The position numbers were made by a program, and so were the translations under genes. 64,000 nt of DNA from JBCLLP01 sp039738635 (GTDB lineage: Bacteria; Patescibacteriota; Saccharimonadia; CAILAD01; BJGX01): assembly GCA_039738635.1 (NCBI GenBank), contig JBCLLN010000001.1, positions 44,909 to 108,908 on the forward strand, written 5' to 3'. The notes beneath the pieces are model-generated. The model saw only the letters and a list, made by a program, of their open reading frames with translations. It was not told the DNA's origin and made no database searches. The number at the start of each line of letters is the position of its first letter. Position 1 is the first letter of the stretch. Of the stretch, positions 9,184-16,519 are shown piece after piece.

Positions 9184-9795
9184 GTTATGGAACCTGAAGG
9201 CGCCGTAGCGTGTATTCCCATTTATCTTACACTTGATGACTACATTTTTAACAGCTGTTGTATCAGGATTAAACCTTGTGCCGTCACTTTTTGTAAATAG
9301 TGGGTAAGGGTTGTTGAGTGGACTGTTTGGTTGAAGTGGATTTCTAATAGTTCGTTCATAATCACCGTTTAGCTTGATTTCACATTCGTCCCAAGCGACA
9401 GTTTCAAGGTTTGTTACTTCAATACCTGGGACATCATAGGCTTTCTTGATTTCAGCTTTTAGGTCGCTAGTATCTTCCTTTGGCTCTTCTTTTTTAGGCT
9501 GTGCAGTTTGTTGTGTCTGGGTGGGCGTTTCGGTAGGGCTAGCAGTATTTGTAGTCGAATTGTTGCTGCCAGTTGACACAACACCCACGACAATCAACAA
9601 AGCAATTAAGCCTGTTAACACCCATTTTATTTTATTGCTAGCTTTGGTTTTATTCCAAATCCACCATATACCAAAAAGTGGTAAAAATAGTATTGCAATC
9701 ACAACACCCCACCAATTCATATACCATTCTTTTTTCTTGACTTCGGGTGTTTTAACTTCTGGCGTTGTTGGTTCTTTATTCTTTTTTTCTTCCAT
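9181..9795 (-). CDS. Two-TM membrane-anchored protein of unknown function
   Basis: The N-terminus (first 25 residues) is identical to that of the next gene, followed by two hydrophobic segments (about 27-46 and 53-73), a Thr/Gln/Pro-rich linker and a roughly 100-residue exported domain. That domain contains two Cys, in WDECEIKL and VIKCKING, which may form a disulfide. No family was recognised. A TATAAT box (minus strand, 9808-9813) lies upstream, making this the first gene of the small operon; its stop codon sits inside the 87-bp repeat carrying the next gene's ribosome site. Confidence 0.65.
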   Translation of the reverse strand: MEEKKNKEPTTPEVKTPEVKKKEWYMNWWGVVIAILFLPLFGIWWIWNKTKASNKIKWVLTGLIALLIVVGVVSTGSNNSTTNTASPTETPTQTQQTAQPKKEEPKEDTSDLKAEIKKAYDVPGIEVTNLETVAWDECEIKLNGDYERTIRNPLQPNSPLNNPYPLFTKSDGTRFNPDTTAVKNVVIKCKINGNTRYGAFRFHN

Positions 9796-9807
9796 AAGTC
9801 CTCACTA
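9721..9807 (-). repeat. 87-bp direct repeat, copy 2
   Basis: Identical to 9097-9183, offset 624 bp. It covers the ribosome-binding site and first 25 codons of the 204-aa gene. Confidence 0.95.
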
Positions 9808-9934
9808 ATTATAGTTTTAGCATACTCCGAATTTTATATATATCAAACTAGGCTGGGCATACAATAGCAGAGTATACCTAAGCAATACAAACTTAAGAGT
9901 AGTTACCATATATAGTGAGTTAGATGGTGGGGTG

Positions 9935-9940
9935 TATAAT
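9935..9940 (+). promoter_or_regulatory. -10 box of the T-box transcript
   Basis: TATAAT preceded by GGTG, placing transcription start near 9947, about 11 nt before the T-box stem I helix. No convincing -35 was found. Confidence 0.5.
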
Positions 9941-9957
9941 AAGAAGAGTTCTAACCT

Positions 9958-10282
9958 GGTTCACAATGGCCAGCCATTAATGTGGTGTAATATTGACAAG
10001 GCGCTTATGATGTGCTAAGTTATCCTTACAACTGAATAAGCCAAAAAAGCGATTTAGTTGGGAAAATGGTCCCAACGAGCTGACTTGTGAACCATCCTAC
10101 GGGAAAGTAGCAAGCTCCGGAAGAAGTCCGTTATCATACTTCAACCAACGCCACCCCCTGGGTAAACTGAGTTGGTACAGAGGTTAGCCTAGCAATAGGC
10201 TGGCGAAGCAAGGTGGCACCACCATAACGGTCCTTGCAAGTTCTTGAAGCTGTATAGCTTTGGGAGTTTGCAAGGGCTTTTT
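9958..10282 (+). promoter_or_regulatory. T-box riboswitch, probably sensing tRNA-Trp
   Basis: The antiterminator at 10208-10237 reads GCAAGG, bulge TGGCACC, helix ACC-ATAAC-GGT, then CCTTGC, which is the T-box consensus fold. The bulge base C of UGGC would pair with a G discriminator; the tRNA-Trp in this window (51863-51939) has G before CCA. The alternative terminator (10232-10282) reuses CCTTGC. Upstream, GGTTCACAA (9958-9966) pairs perfectly with TTGTGAACC (10085-10093) as a stem-I-like closing helix, and AGCCTA/TAGGCT just before the T-box resembles stem III. I could not assign the specifier codon with confidence; a TGG lies in the loop of GTTGGG/CCCAAC (about 10057-10076). Uncharged tRNA would favour read-through into the leader peptide and GNAT gene. 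Confidence 0.78.
10232..10282 (+). terminator. T-box intrinsic terminator
   Basis: A 19-bp stem, including several G-U pairs, runs from CCTTGCAA (10232) to TTGCAAGG (ending 10275) around the loop TGTATA, followed by GCTTTTT. It shares 10232-10237 with the antiterminator, so the two folds are mutually exclusive. Confidence 0.85.
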
Positions 10283-10297
10283 AGTTGGAGACTAAAG

Positions 10298-10417
10298 ATG
10301 AAGAACAAAACTATATCAATTTGGTGGCGATGGTGGCCTATGCGTAGCACGGATTGTCTTTGCTCCATCGCCAATGTCTCGTCCCCTGAGAAGCGTTTGT
10401 TTGAAACCGGCAGATAA
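10298..10417 (+). CDS. Trp-rich leader peptide (WWRWW)
   Basis: A 39-codon frame begins ATG 10298, seven bases after GGAG, and encodes MKNKTISIWWRWWPMR and a further 23 residues. Four Trp codons in five positions are the hallmark of trp-type attenuator peptides; the ISIWW start recalls rhizobial trpL peptides. The Trp codons (10322-10336) form part of the 5' arm of a hairpin, TGGCGATGG (10325-10333) with CCATCGCCA (10365-10373). A second 11-bp hairpin (10407-10436) spans the peptide's stop. A ribosome stalled for Trp would open the first hairpin. It lies directly between the T-box terminator and the GNAT gene. There is no trpE nearby, so the regulated pathway is unclear. Confidence 0.6.
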   Translation: MKNKTISIWWRWWPMRSTDCLCSIANVSSPEKRLFETGR

Positions 10418-10470
10418 GCACAAGTTTGTCTGCTGGAACAGCCAAAAGCCCTTTCACAAGGAGGAACAAG

Positions 10471-11055
10471 ATGCGCATCACCAGGACAACACCCGATCTT
10501 GGGCTAGCAACCGAGATCGCGGCTAGCGGGTTCTGTCAACCAGTCACGCCTGAGTTAGAGCAAGATGTAGCAGGCCATCTAGATGGTGGCGAGCTTGTTT
10601 ACACCGTCCACGAAGGTGAGCAGACGGTAGGCTTCGCCATCTTCAATGTCTGGGGTAGTAATGTGCTCTATTTGAGCGGGATCATCCTCGACACCGACCA
10701 TCAGCGCCAAGAGGCGGTCTCCAAGACCATTCATGCCGCCAGAAGTGTGGCAAAAGAAGTGGCATACCTATCACTACGCACACAATCTCTGCGTATGTGG
10801 GTGGCAGGGTCGAAAGTTTGTCGGGAGTGGCACCCAACCCACACAGACGAGGAAATCCCGCCATACTTGACCGAAGTCGGCCAAGAGACCGCTGATCGAA
10901 TCAAATCGGTATTCCCGATAGAAGAGGGTTGCTATGACGGCCCACTTTACGGAGAGAAGCCGGTCTACCACGACCAGATACTCCAATTATGGTGGGATGG
11001 CATCTGTAACTTCGAGCGAGGTGACGCAGTCATCTGTGTTGGTGTTCTCTTGTAA
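10471..11055 (+). CDS. GNAT-like acetyltransferase domain protein under predicted Trp control
   Basis: I chose ATG 10471 because AAGGAGG sits 6 bases upstream; an in-frame ATG at 10426 lacks a ribosome site. The 194-residue product has the alpha/beta alternation of GNAT enzymes, with LYLSGIILDTDHQRQEAV matching the beta4/motif A region, but the acetyl-CoA loop lacks the usual QGxGxG glycines. It may therefore be divergent or inactive. Base composition is clearly GC-richer than surrounding genes, suggesting transfer. It follows the T-box and the Trp-rich leader peptide and is the first real gene of that transcript. Substrate unknown. Confidence 0.55.
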   Translation: MRITRTTPDLGLATEIAASGFCQPVTPELEQDVAGHLDGGELVYTVHEGEQTVGFAIFNVWGSNVLYLSGIILDTDHQRQEAVSKTIHAARSVAKEVAYLSLRTQSLRMWVAGSKVCREWHPTHTDEEIPPYLTEVGQETADRIKSVFPIEEGCYDGPLYGEKPVYHDQILQLWWDGICNFERGDAVICVGVLL

Positions 11056-11122
11056 AACCGCTCAGATGATAGTAGGCGTTTAAGTCAGCATGTACCGTCA
11101 TTCTGCTGGACATAGGCTGTCG

Positions 11123-11154
11123 TGGGTGGGTAGGTCTTCCGATCTACCCACCCA
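11123..11154 (+). terminator. Strong hairpin between the GNAT and deacylase genes
   Basis: TGGGTGGGTAG (11123-11133) pairs perfectly with CTACCCACCCA (11144-11154) around a 10-base loop. No T-run follows, so termination would be partial; the hairpin may instead protect the upstream mRNA end. Confidence 0.5.
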
Positions 11155-11184
11155 GCAACATTTAACTAAGTAAGGAGAAATCTC

Positions 11185-11910
11185 ATGAAGGTTATCCAAG
11201 GTAGGGGCAAAGTAGAATTAGCGGTCGTCTGCTGTCTACACGGCGACGAGGTTTTTGGTGAACAAATTTTTAGACATTATCAAGAATTGCTCGGCTCCAA
11301 AAGTGGTTTACGCTTAATACTGGCTAACGAAGAGGCGTTTAGGAAAGGTGTCCGCTATATTGATGACGATCTAAATAGAAGCTTCCCAGGCAGTACGAGT
11401 GGCAATCATGAGGCAAAGCTCGCCACAGAAATGATGCCGATTATTAAGGACGCACGATTTGTGCTTGATATACACACCACAACTTCGGATATAGAAATGA
11501 CCCCGATTGTATGTTCATTAAATCGCGACGTCAAAAAGGCTCTTAATTTAACGACAAGCAAAGAGATAGCTAAAATGGGCAAGCAAATCGCAAACCATGC
11601 CTTAATTGGCCAAGTCAACGCTGGCATCTCATTAGAGTTCAATGAGGAGTATGCTAAGACCGGAAAAGCACTTACTGAAATGGTGAACGTGATAGAGGGC
11701 TTGTTGGGTGGTAAACAGAACCAACCTATCCAGAGACGTGTTTTTCAAATCAGTGGCACGATCCCCCTAACAGATAATTTGCCCGAGGAGACCCAAAACT
11801 TCAGTAAGGTTGCGTCTCTCGGCATCTACCCATTCCTGTTACATGAAAGAGCATATAATAAGGCTCATCAAGGCTTTGCGGCACCTAGCTACACAAGTGT
11901 GGAGATTTAA
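11185..11910 (+). CDS. Zinc-dependent deacylase of the M14 AstE/AspA (succinylglutamate desuccinylase/aspartoacylase) group
   Basis: The 241-residue product has the M14-type zinc site: H19 and E22 in HGDE and H97 in DIHTT. The substrate-carboxylate motif DLNRSFPG covers 62-69 and is characteristic of the aspartoacylase/succinylglutamate desuccinylase group. Such enzymes hydrolyse N-acylated amino acids. AAGGAG stands just before the ATG. Being downstream of a predicted N-acetyltransferase is suggestive: one may attach and the other remove an acyl group, but the hairpin at 11123 separates them and the substrates are unknown. Cytoplasmic; no signal peptide. Confidence 0.8.
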   Translation: MKVIQGRGKVELAVVCCLHGDEVFGEQIFRHYQELLGSKSGLRLILANEEAFRKGVRYIDDDLNRSFPGSTSGNHEAKLATEMMPIIKDARFVLDIHTTTSDIEMTPIVCSLNRDVKKALNLTTSKEIAKMGKQIANHALIGQVNAGISLEFNEEYAKTGKALTEMVNVIEGLLGGKQNQPIQRRVFQISGTIPLTDNLPEETQNFSKVASLGIYPFLLHERAYNKAHQGFAAPSYTSVEI

Positions 11911-12047
11911 CGATGTCTCATGGCCGTAGGCCACAAAAAAAGTTCGGAGAATGTCCAGTAAACAATCAGGCTTCTGTATTTTTTTATAAATTATTACGCT
12001 AGTGCTGCAAGTTTGCTGTAATAGAGCTTCTCACTGCTAGTCAATAT

Positions 12048-12692
12048 TTAATCAAATAAGTAAGTGTGCGGTGCCTCTAGAAATACCGGGAAGGCATCAT
12101 CTGCGAAGTGATGGTCTGCTCCCTCGGCAACTATGACGCTCATATGGTCTTCTGCGCCCTCAGGCACAAATTGCATGGCCTCATCCTTGGACGGATCTTC
12201 ACTACCCACGAGAATGGTTACTTTGTCGCCCTTGAAATTCTTGAGACCCTGCTTAATCTTACTACCCCCAAGTCTTGCGGCAGGGTTGATAAGTAGTAGC
12301 CTTGATATATTAGGATACTCCCAGGCAATCTGCGCAATTATTGAGGCGCCGGCAGAGTGAGCCATGATTCGCAGCTCAAGATCGTCGGTGCCAGCAATAG
12401 CCTTGGTATTGTCATTAATAAACTCTAATATGTGCCTGGCATTGCTCTCCCAGTGGTATGAAGAAATAAAGGGATTCTCCATACGTACCACCGCGACCCC
12501 AAAGCGTTCCTGTGCAGTCTCGGCAATCGTCACATACTTGTCCTCATAGCCATCGAGTGAACCATCTACGCCCGGTATGGTCAGCAAGATTACGCTTGAT
12601 TCAGCCGGATGTATGGCAATAGCCAGCGAGCAGTCTATTGCGAACTCGTTCATGCTCTCTTTCCATTCAATTGTACTGTGTTTTGCTAGCAT
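12048..12692 (-). CDS. Alpha/beta hydrolase
   Basis: The 214-residue protein has the nucleophile elbow AHSAG with S113, an acid candidate D166 in GSEDPS and a catalytic His at 194 or 195 in GADHHF, in the order expected for the alpha/beta-hydrolase fold. It has no signal peptide. The start is supported by GAGGA five bases upstream and a TATAAT box at 12709-12714 that would give a very short leader. The substrate cannot be deduced; the family includes esterases, lipases and peptidases. Confidence 0.8.
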   Translation of the reverse strand: MLAKHSTIEWKESMNEFAIDCSLAIAIHPAESSVILLTIPGVDGSLDGYEDKYVTIAETAQERFGVAVVRMENPFISSYHWESNARHILEFINDNTKAIAGTDDLELRIMAHSAGASIIAQIAWEYPNISRLLLINPAARLGGSKIKQGLKNFKGDKVTILVGSEDPSKDEAMQFVPEGAEDHMSVIVAEGADHHFADDAFPVFLEAPHTYLFD

Positions 12693-12732
12693 TAATTCCT
12701 CTTTGACAATTATAACATGGGCTATTATCTCT

Positions 12733-12773
12733 AAAAGGCCTGGCCTTTATCATGTTAGGAATTTACATATTTG
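12733..12773 (-). repeat. GGCCAGGCC-hairpin repeat, copy A (inverted)
   Basis: On the minus strand this stretch matches the elements at 23192-23234 and 24196-24237: an A/T-rich ATATTTGTAATTC-like stretch, CTAAC, then AAAGGCCAGGCCTTT. The terminal palindrome can act as a terminator. Confidence 0.7.
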
Positions 12774-12849
12774 CCAGTAAAGTACTTTTGGGCTACCACA
12801 GCCTTCTTAGCGTCTGTTGCATACCGCTTTGTACACCTTTTCATTCATC

Positions 12850-12866
12850 CCAGGGAGACACCCTGG
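12850..12866 (+). repeat. CCAGGG-AGACA-CCCTGG hairpin repeat, copy 1
   Basis: A 17-base near-palindrome with a 6-bp stem, preceded by ATTCAT and followed by ATCA. Other copies are at 17748, 20350 and 20751. Confidence 0.85.
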
Positions 12867-12895
12867 ATCACAATAGTTGAAGTTAATCCGGTTAC

Positions 12896-13453
12896 CTACA
12901 CTAAGGGCACGAAAACAAAACCAGGATGAATATTTGTTTCATATTCAGTAGCAGAGGTTTTGGTAATTTCTAGGATATTATTTTGGACGGGTATAACCAG
13001 TTTGCCACCAACCTTTAGCTGAGCTAGCAATTCCTTTGGGAGTTTTTGTGCAGCAGCGCTTACTAAGATTCGATCGAATGGTGCGTGTTTAGGAAGCCCA
13101 TAGCCATCACCAGCTTGAAAAAACCGAGCATTCTTAACCCCAATTCGTTCACAATTGTTGCGGCCAAAATCTACAAGTTCTGGTATACGCTCAGTCGCAT
13201 AGACGCTACCCTTTAAGCCGACTATGTGAGAAATCAAGGCGGTAGTCCAGCCCGAACCAGAACCAATGTCTAAGACTTTGTTACTTGGCTCGGCTTCTAG
13301 CCATTCCAGCATAAGCTTGACTGTACTGGGTTGACTTATTGTTTGGCCAAAGCCGATAGGCAGAGGGGCATCAATAGCAGCCAACCCACGCTGGTCTGTA
13401 GTTACAAAATTAGCGCGGTTTATTTTTTGGAATGATTTTTCGATGTGATCCAT
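12896..13453 (-). CDS. pcm: Protein-L-isoaspartate O-methyltransferase
   Basis: This SAM-dependent enzyme methylates isoaspartyl residues so that damaged proteins can be repaired. The 185-residue product shows QTISQPS (37-43), the SAM motif LDIGSGSGW (61-69) and the PFDRILVSAAA segment typical of the family. It is shorter than E. coli Pcm (208), with a compact C-terminus. It stands alone on the minus strand, divergent from glmS. Confidence 0.9.
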   Translation of the reverse strand: MDHIEKSFQKINRANFVTTDQRGLAAIDAPLPIGFGQTISQPSTVKLMLEWLEAEPSNKVLDIGSGSGWTTALISHIVGLKGSVYATERIPELVDFGRNNCERIGVKNARFFQAGDGYGLPKHAPFDRILVSAAAQKLPKELLAQLKVGGKLVIPVQNNILEITKTSATEYETNIHPGFVFVPLV

Positions 13454-13562
13454 ACAAGTTATTATATATCATTACAACTTTCATCAAAGCACATACAAGG
13501 AACTGAAATGGCCCCAGACCAAGATCTCCATCCATGACAAGTACTAAGTGATTGTAATAAAT

Positions 13563-13583
13563 AGTATGTTAAAACATACTTTT
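13563..13583 (+). terminator. Hairpin with T-run upstream of glmS
   Basis: AGTATGTT pairs with AACATACT across a tiny loop and is followed by TTTT. It could end stray upstream transcription or attenuate glmS. I found no glmS-ribozyme core in this leader. Confidence 0.35.
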
Positions 13584-13634
13584 ATTCTGTTTTCAATGGT
13601 AGACTGTTGTGATATTAAAAAGGAAGCAAATCTA

Positions 13635-15479
13635 ATGTGTGGCATTATAGGTTATCTCGGAAAGAAGCAATCAACACCTCTACTTATAGAGGGGTTACAT
13701 CGTCTAGAGTATCGAGGATACGATAGCGCTGGGATTGCAGTTGTTAACGCCGAAGGCATACATATCACAAAGACCAAGGGTCGAGTTGACGACCTAGAAG
13801 CGGAATCAAGTAAGTCAATTATAAAATCAACAATAGGCATCGGGCACACTCGTTGGGCTACTCACGGTATCCCTAATAAAATTAACGCACATCCTCACTT
13901 AAGTGCAGATGGCAGTATTGCTTTAGTACATAATGGCATTATTGAAAATTACGCCCAGATAAAAGAAGGGCTATTAAAAAAGGGCGTCATCTTTAAAAGC
14001 CAGACCGATACAGAAGTTCTTGCAAATTTAATTGCTACTATTCAAAAAGAACAAAAAATATCAACTTTTGCGGCAGTTCAGGCGGCCTTAGCTCTAGTTA
14101 GAGGTGCCTATGCAATTGCCGTACTAAACAATGAGGACACGGATACACTGGTCGTAGCAAAAAAGAGCAGCCCATTAGCTATTGGCATCGGCGAGAACGA
14201 GTTTATAGTCGGGTCTGATGCAACACCGATCGTCGCGCATACACAGCAGGTAATTTACATTAATGACGACGAGGTAGTTGAACTGCATCGAGACGGCACC
14301 TACAATATAGTTTCTCTGCTCGGCACAAAAGTAAGCCCTGAGGTTCTGAAAATAGATATAGATTTGGATAAGCTTGAAAAGGGTGGCTATGCTCATTTTA
14401 TGCTAAAGGAGATTAGCGAACAGCCGGAAGTTATCAGAAACACTATGCGAGGTCGGTTAAGCCTTGATCAGAGCACAGTCATGCTTGGGGGCATTATCGA
14501 TTATGAACAGCGCATATTGCGTGCGCCAAAACTAACTATTGTAGCCTGTGGTACCTCTTGGAACGCTGGACTCCTAGGCAAATACATAATTGAGGAGCTT
14601 GCCGGAATACCCGTAGAGGTTGAGTATGCTTCAGAATTTCGTTACCGAAAATCACCGCTTAATGAAAATGATGTAATCCTTGCAATTTCTCAATCAGGGG
14701 AAACAGCAGATACTTTAGCGGCAGTCGAACTTGCTAATAAGCATAAGGCCCTGACCCTTGGACTCGTAAATAATGTGGGTTCTTCGATAGCTAGAGCTAC
14801 ATGCGCAGGAGTATATACTCATGCTGGTCCAGAAATAAGCGTTGCTTCTACTAAGGCTTTTAGTGCACAGGTTACTGCCCTAACACTTATGGCTTTCAGG
14901 TTTGCTCAACAGCTTGGAACAATACAAAAATCTGAATTACAAAAACTATATCAACAGTTTGCGCAATTGCCTTCCTGGGTAGAAGAAACGCTCGAGACCA
15001 AGAAAAAGGCACAAGACATATCTAAATATATAGCTGGACAAAAAATAGTTCTTTTCCTGGGTAGAAACAAATGCTATCCAGTAGCCCTGGAGGGAGCCCT
15101 AAAGCTTAAAGAAATTTCATATATTGCTTCAGAAGGTTACCCTGCCGGCGAAATGAAGCATGGCCCAATTGCATTAGTCAACAAAGGAACGCCTGTGTTT
15201 GTCATCATCCCAACAGAGACTGAGTTGAAAGACAAAATAATTAGTAGCATCCAAGAAATCAAAGCAAGAGGCGCTTATGTTATTGCTATCGGTGATGGTA
15301 AAGATAAGGAAATAAATAAAAGTATTGATGAATTGCTACAAATTCCCAGTGTTCCGGATCTTTTTTTACCAGTGGTTGCTACAACACCCCTGCAGTTTAT
15401 CGCTTATTATTCGGCACTGACACTAGGAAATGATGTTGATAAACCTAGAAACTTAGCAAAATCAGTAACTGTTGAATAG
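13635..15479 (+). CDS. glmS: Glutamine--fructose-6-phosphate aminotransferase (isomerizing)
   Basis: This enzyme makes glucosamine-6-phosphate from fructose-6-phosphate and glutamine, the first step to UDP-GlcNAc and peptidoglycan. The start at 13635 puts the N-terminal nucleophile Cys directly after Met (MCGIIGYLG), as required for class II glutamine amidotransferases; AAGGAAG lies upstream. The glutaminase half has HTRWATHG and NGIIEN; two SIS sugar-isomerase domains follow (CGTSWNAG, SQSGETADT, EISVASTKAF, EGYPAGEMKHGP), and the protein ends with the conserved PRNLAKSVTVE. At 614 residues it is full length. Confidence 0.97.
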   Translation: MCGIIGYLGKKQSTPLLIEGLHRLEYRGYDSAGIAVVNAEGIHITKTKGRVDDLEAESSKSIIKSTIGIGHTRWATHGIPNKINAHPHLSADGSIALVHNGIIENYAQIKEGLLKKGVIFKSQTDTEVLANLIATIQKEQKISTFAAVQAALALVRGAYAIAVLNNEDTDTLVVAKKSSPLAIGIGENEFIVGSDATPIVAHTQQVIYINDDEVVELHRDGTYNIVSLLGTKVSPEVLKIDIDLDKLEKGGYAHFMLKEISEQPEVIRNTMRGRLSLDQSTVMLGGIIDYEQRILRAPKLTIVACGTSWNAGLLGKYIIEELAGIPVEVEYASEFRYRKSPLNENDVILAISQSGETADTLAAVELANKHKALTLGLVNNVGSSIARATCAGVYTHAGPEISVASTKAFSAQVTALTLMAFRFAQQLGTIQKSELQKLYQQFAQLPSWVEETLETKKKAQDISKYIAGQKIVLFLGRNKCYPVALEGALKLKEISYIASEGYPAGEMKHGPIALVNKGTPVFVIIPTETELKDKIISSIQEIKARGAYVIAIGDGKDKEINKSIDELLQIPSVPDLFLPVVATTPLQFIAYYSALTLGNDVDKPRNLAKSVTVE

Positions 15480-15505
15480 CCTATACCTAATAATGGAGCT
15501 GTAGG

Positions 15506-15552
15506 TTCTAGACCCATATCCCAGCCAATCTGGACAATATTAACAAAAACCG
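15506..15552 (+). repeat. CCAGCCAA-CTGG repeat, copy 1
   Basis: TTCTAGAC, a variable stretch, CCAGCCAATCTGG, then CAATATTAACAAA and ACCG; matches 17781-17829. Both copies lie just downstream of plus-strand genes. Confidence 0.75.
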
Positions 15553-15605
15553 ACTTTTACTACAAAAACCGTTACTATGCCCATTGTATTCCCACAATCC
15601 CACAA

Positions 15606-15634
15606 GGAGACTCCTTATAAGGAGGCTCCTTTTT
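15606..15634 (+). terminator. glmS terminator
   Basis: GGAGACTCCTT pairs with AAGGAGGCTCC (one internal mismatch), followed by TTTTTC. Confidence 0.85.
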
Positions 15635-15684
15635 CTATTTTTCTACAGCTACTATTTTTTCTATGGGATAGTGCGAAAGTCCTA

Positions 15685-15690
15685 TATAAT
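15685..15690 (+). promoter_or_regulatory. TATAAT box giving a leaderless ROK transcript
   Basis: The box ends 7 bases before ATG 15698, so transcription would begin at or next to the start codon. Confidence 0.6.
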
Positions 15691-15697
15691 GAATGTT

Positions 15698-16519
15698 ATG
15701 CTTGCAGCAATCGACATTGGTGGCACCAAAATTAGGCTCGTGGTCGCAACATCACCAGAAAATATTCTCGCTGAATCAGTCTTTCCAACCCCACCTGACC
15801 AGGCCTCCGCTTTGGCAACCATGTCTAGTGAGCTATTAAAGCTGGCTGGACAGTCAGCTATCCGGGCTATTGGTATTGCCAGCCCCGGACCGCTTGACCG
15901 CTCTAAGGGGATTATTCTTACTCCTCACAATATCCCCTGGCACAATGTTCATATTAATGACTATTTTACTTCAGAATTTGGCTGTCCTGTGGTATTGGAG
16001 CATGATGCCACAGCTGGCGGTGTGGCCGAGGCGCGGCTAGGTGCGGGCAAAGGTAGCCGAGTGGTGCTTTATGTAACTATTGCGACTGGCATAGGTACCA
16101 GCATTATAGTAGATGGCCAACCGTTGCCTACCAAGTATAATTCCGAAGGCGGCTTGGAAGTTATTGAGCAAGGGGGTAGCACTGCAAAACACTTTGAAGA
16201 ACTTGGCAGTGGCAAAGCTATCCTGCGCGACTATGGCAAGATAGCCCGTGACATACACAACAAATCCGACTGGGACCATATCGCGCGCGTGCTGGCCACA
16301 GGAATCTTTGACATGATTACTATAGTTGAACCAGATGTTGTGGTACTAGCCGGAGGTGTTAGTGTGCATTTTAACAAATTTATTGCCCCGCTCACGAAAC
16401 ACATGGCCGAACTAGGACCGCTTTATCCACTGCCACCTATTAAGCAAGGCCGGTTTGTGGAGACGGCCCCAGCAGTTGGTATGCTACTATTATCCCAAGA
16501 GTTACTAAAGAAGAAATGA
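15698..16519 (+). CDS. ROK-family sugar kinase, probably glucokinase
   Basis: The product phosphorylates a hexose, probably glucose, with ATP. It starts with the phosphate-binding IDIGGTKIR, contains EHDATAGGVAEARLGAGKG with the catalytic Asp, and VVLAGGVS near the end. The His/Cys zinc motif found in many ROK proteins is absent. ATG 15698 was chosen over 15689 because the TATAAT box leaves no leader. The stop overlaps the trehalose synthase start (ATGA), so the two are translationally coupled and probably balance glucose between glycolysis and trehalose. Confidence 0.82.
   Translation: MLAAIDIGGTKIRLVVATSPENILAESVFPTPPDQASALATMSSELLKLAGQSAIRAIGIASPGPLDRSKGIILTPHNIPWHNVHINDYFTSEFGCPVVLEHDATAGGVAEARLGAGKGSRVVLYVTIATGIGTSIIVDGQPLPTKYNSEGGLEVIEQGGSTAKHFEELGSGKAILRDYGKIARDIHNKSDWDHIARVLATGIFDMITIVEPDVVVLAGGVSVHFNKFIAPLTKHMAELGPLYPLPPIKQGRFVETAPAVGMLLLSQELLKKK

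Noticed and set aside
11131..11146. TCTTCCGATCT in a hairpin loop resembles the end of a common sequencing adapter
   Set aside because: The match is only 11 bases, the flanking inverted repeat ends after 11 bp, and the hairpin fits a natural intergenic element; an adapter chimera would give a longer match or longer mirrored sequence.
13454..13634. Possible glmS ribozyme upstream of glmS
   Set aside because: No recognisable glmS-ribozyme core precedes the start; only a short hairpin with T-run is visible.
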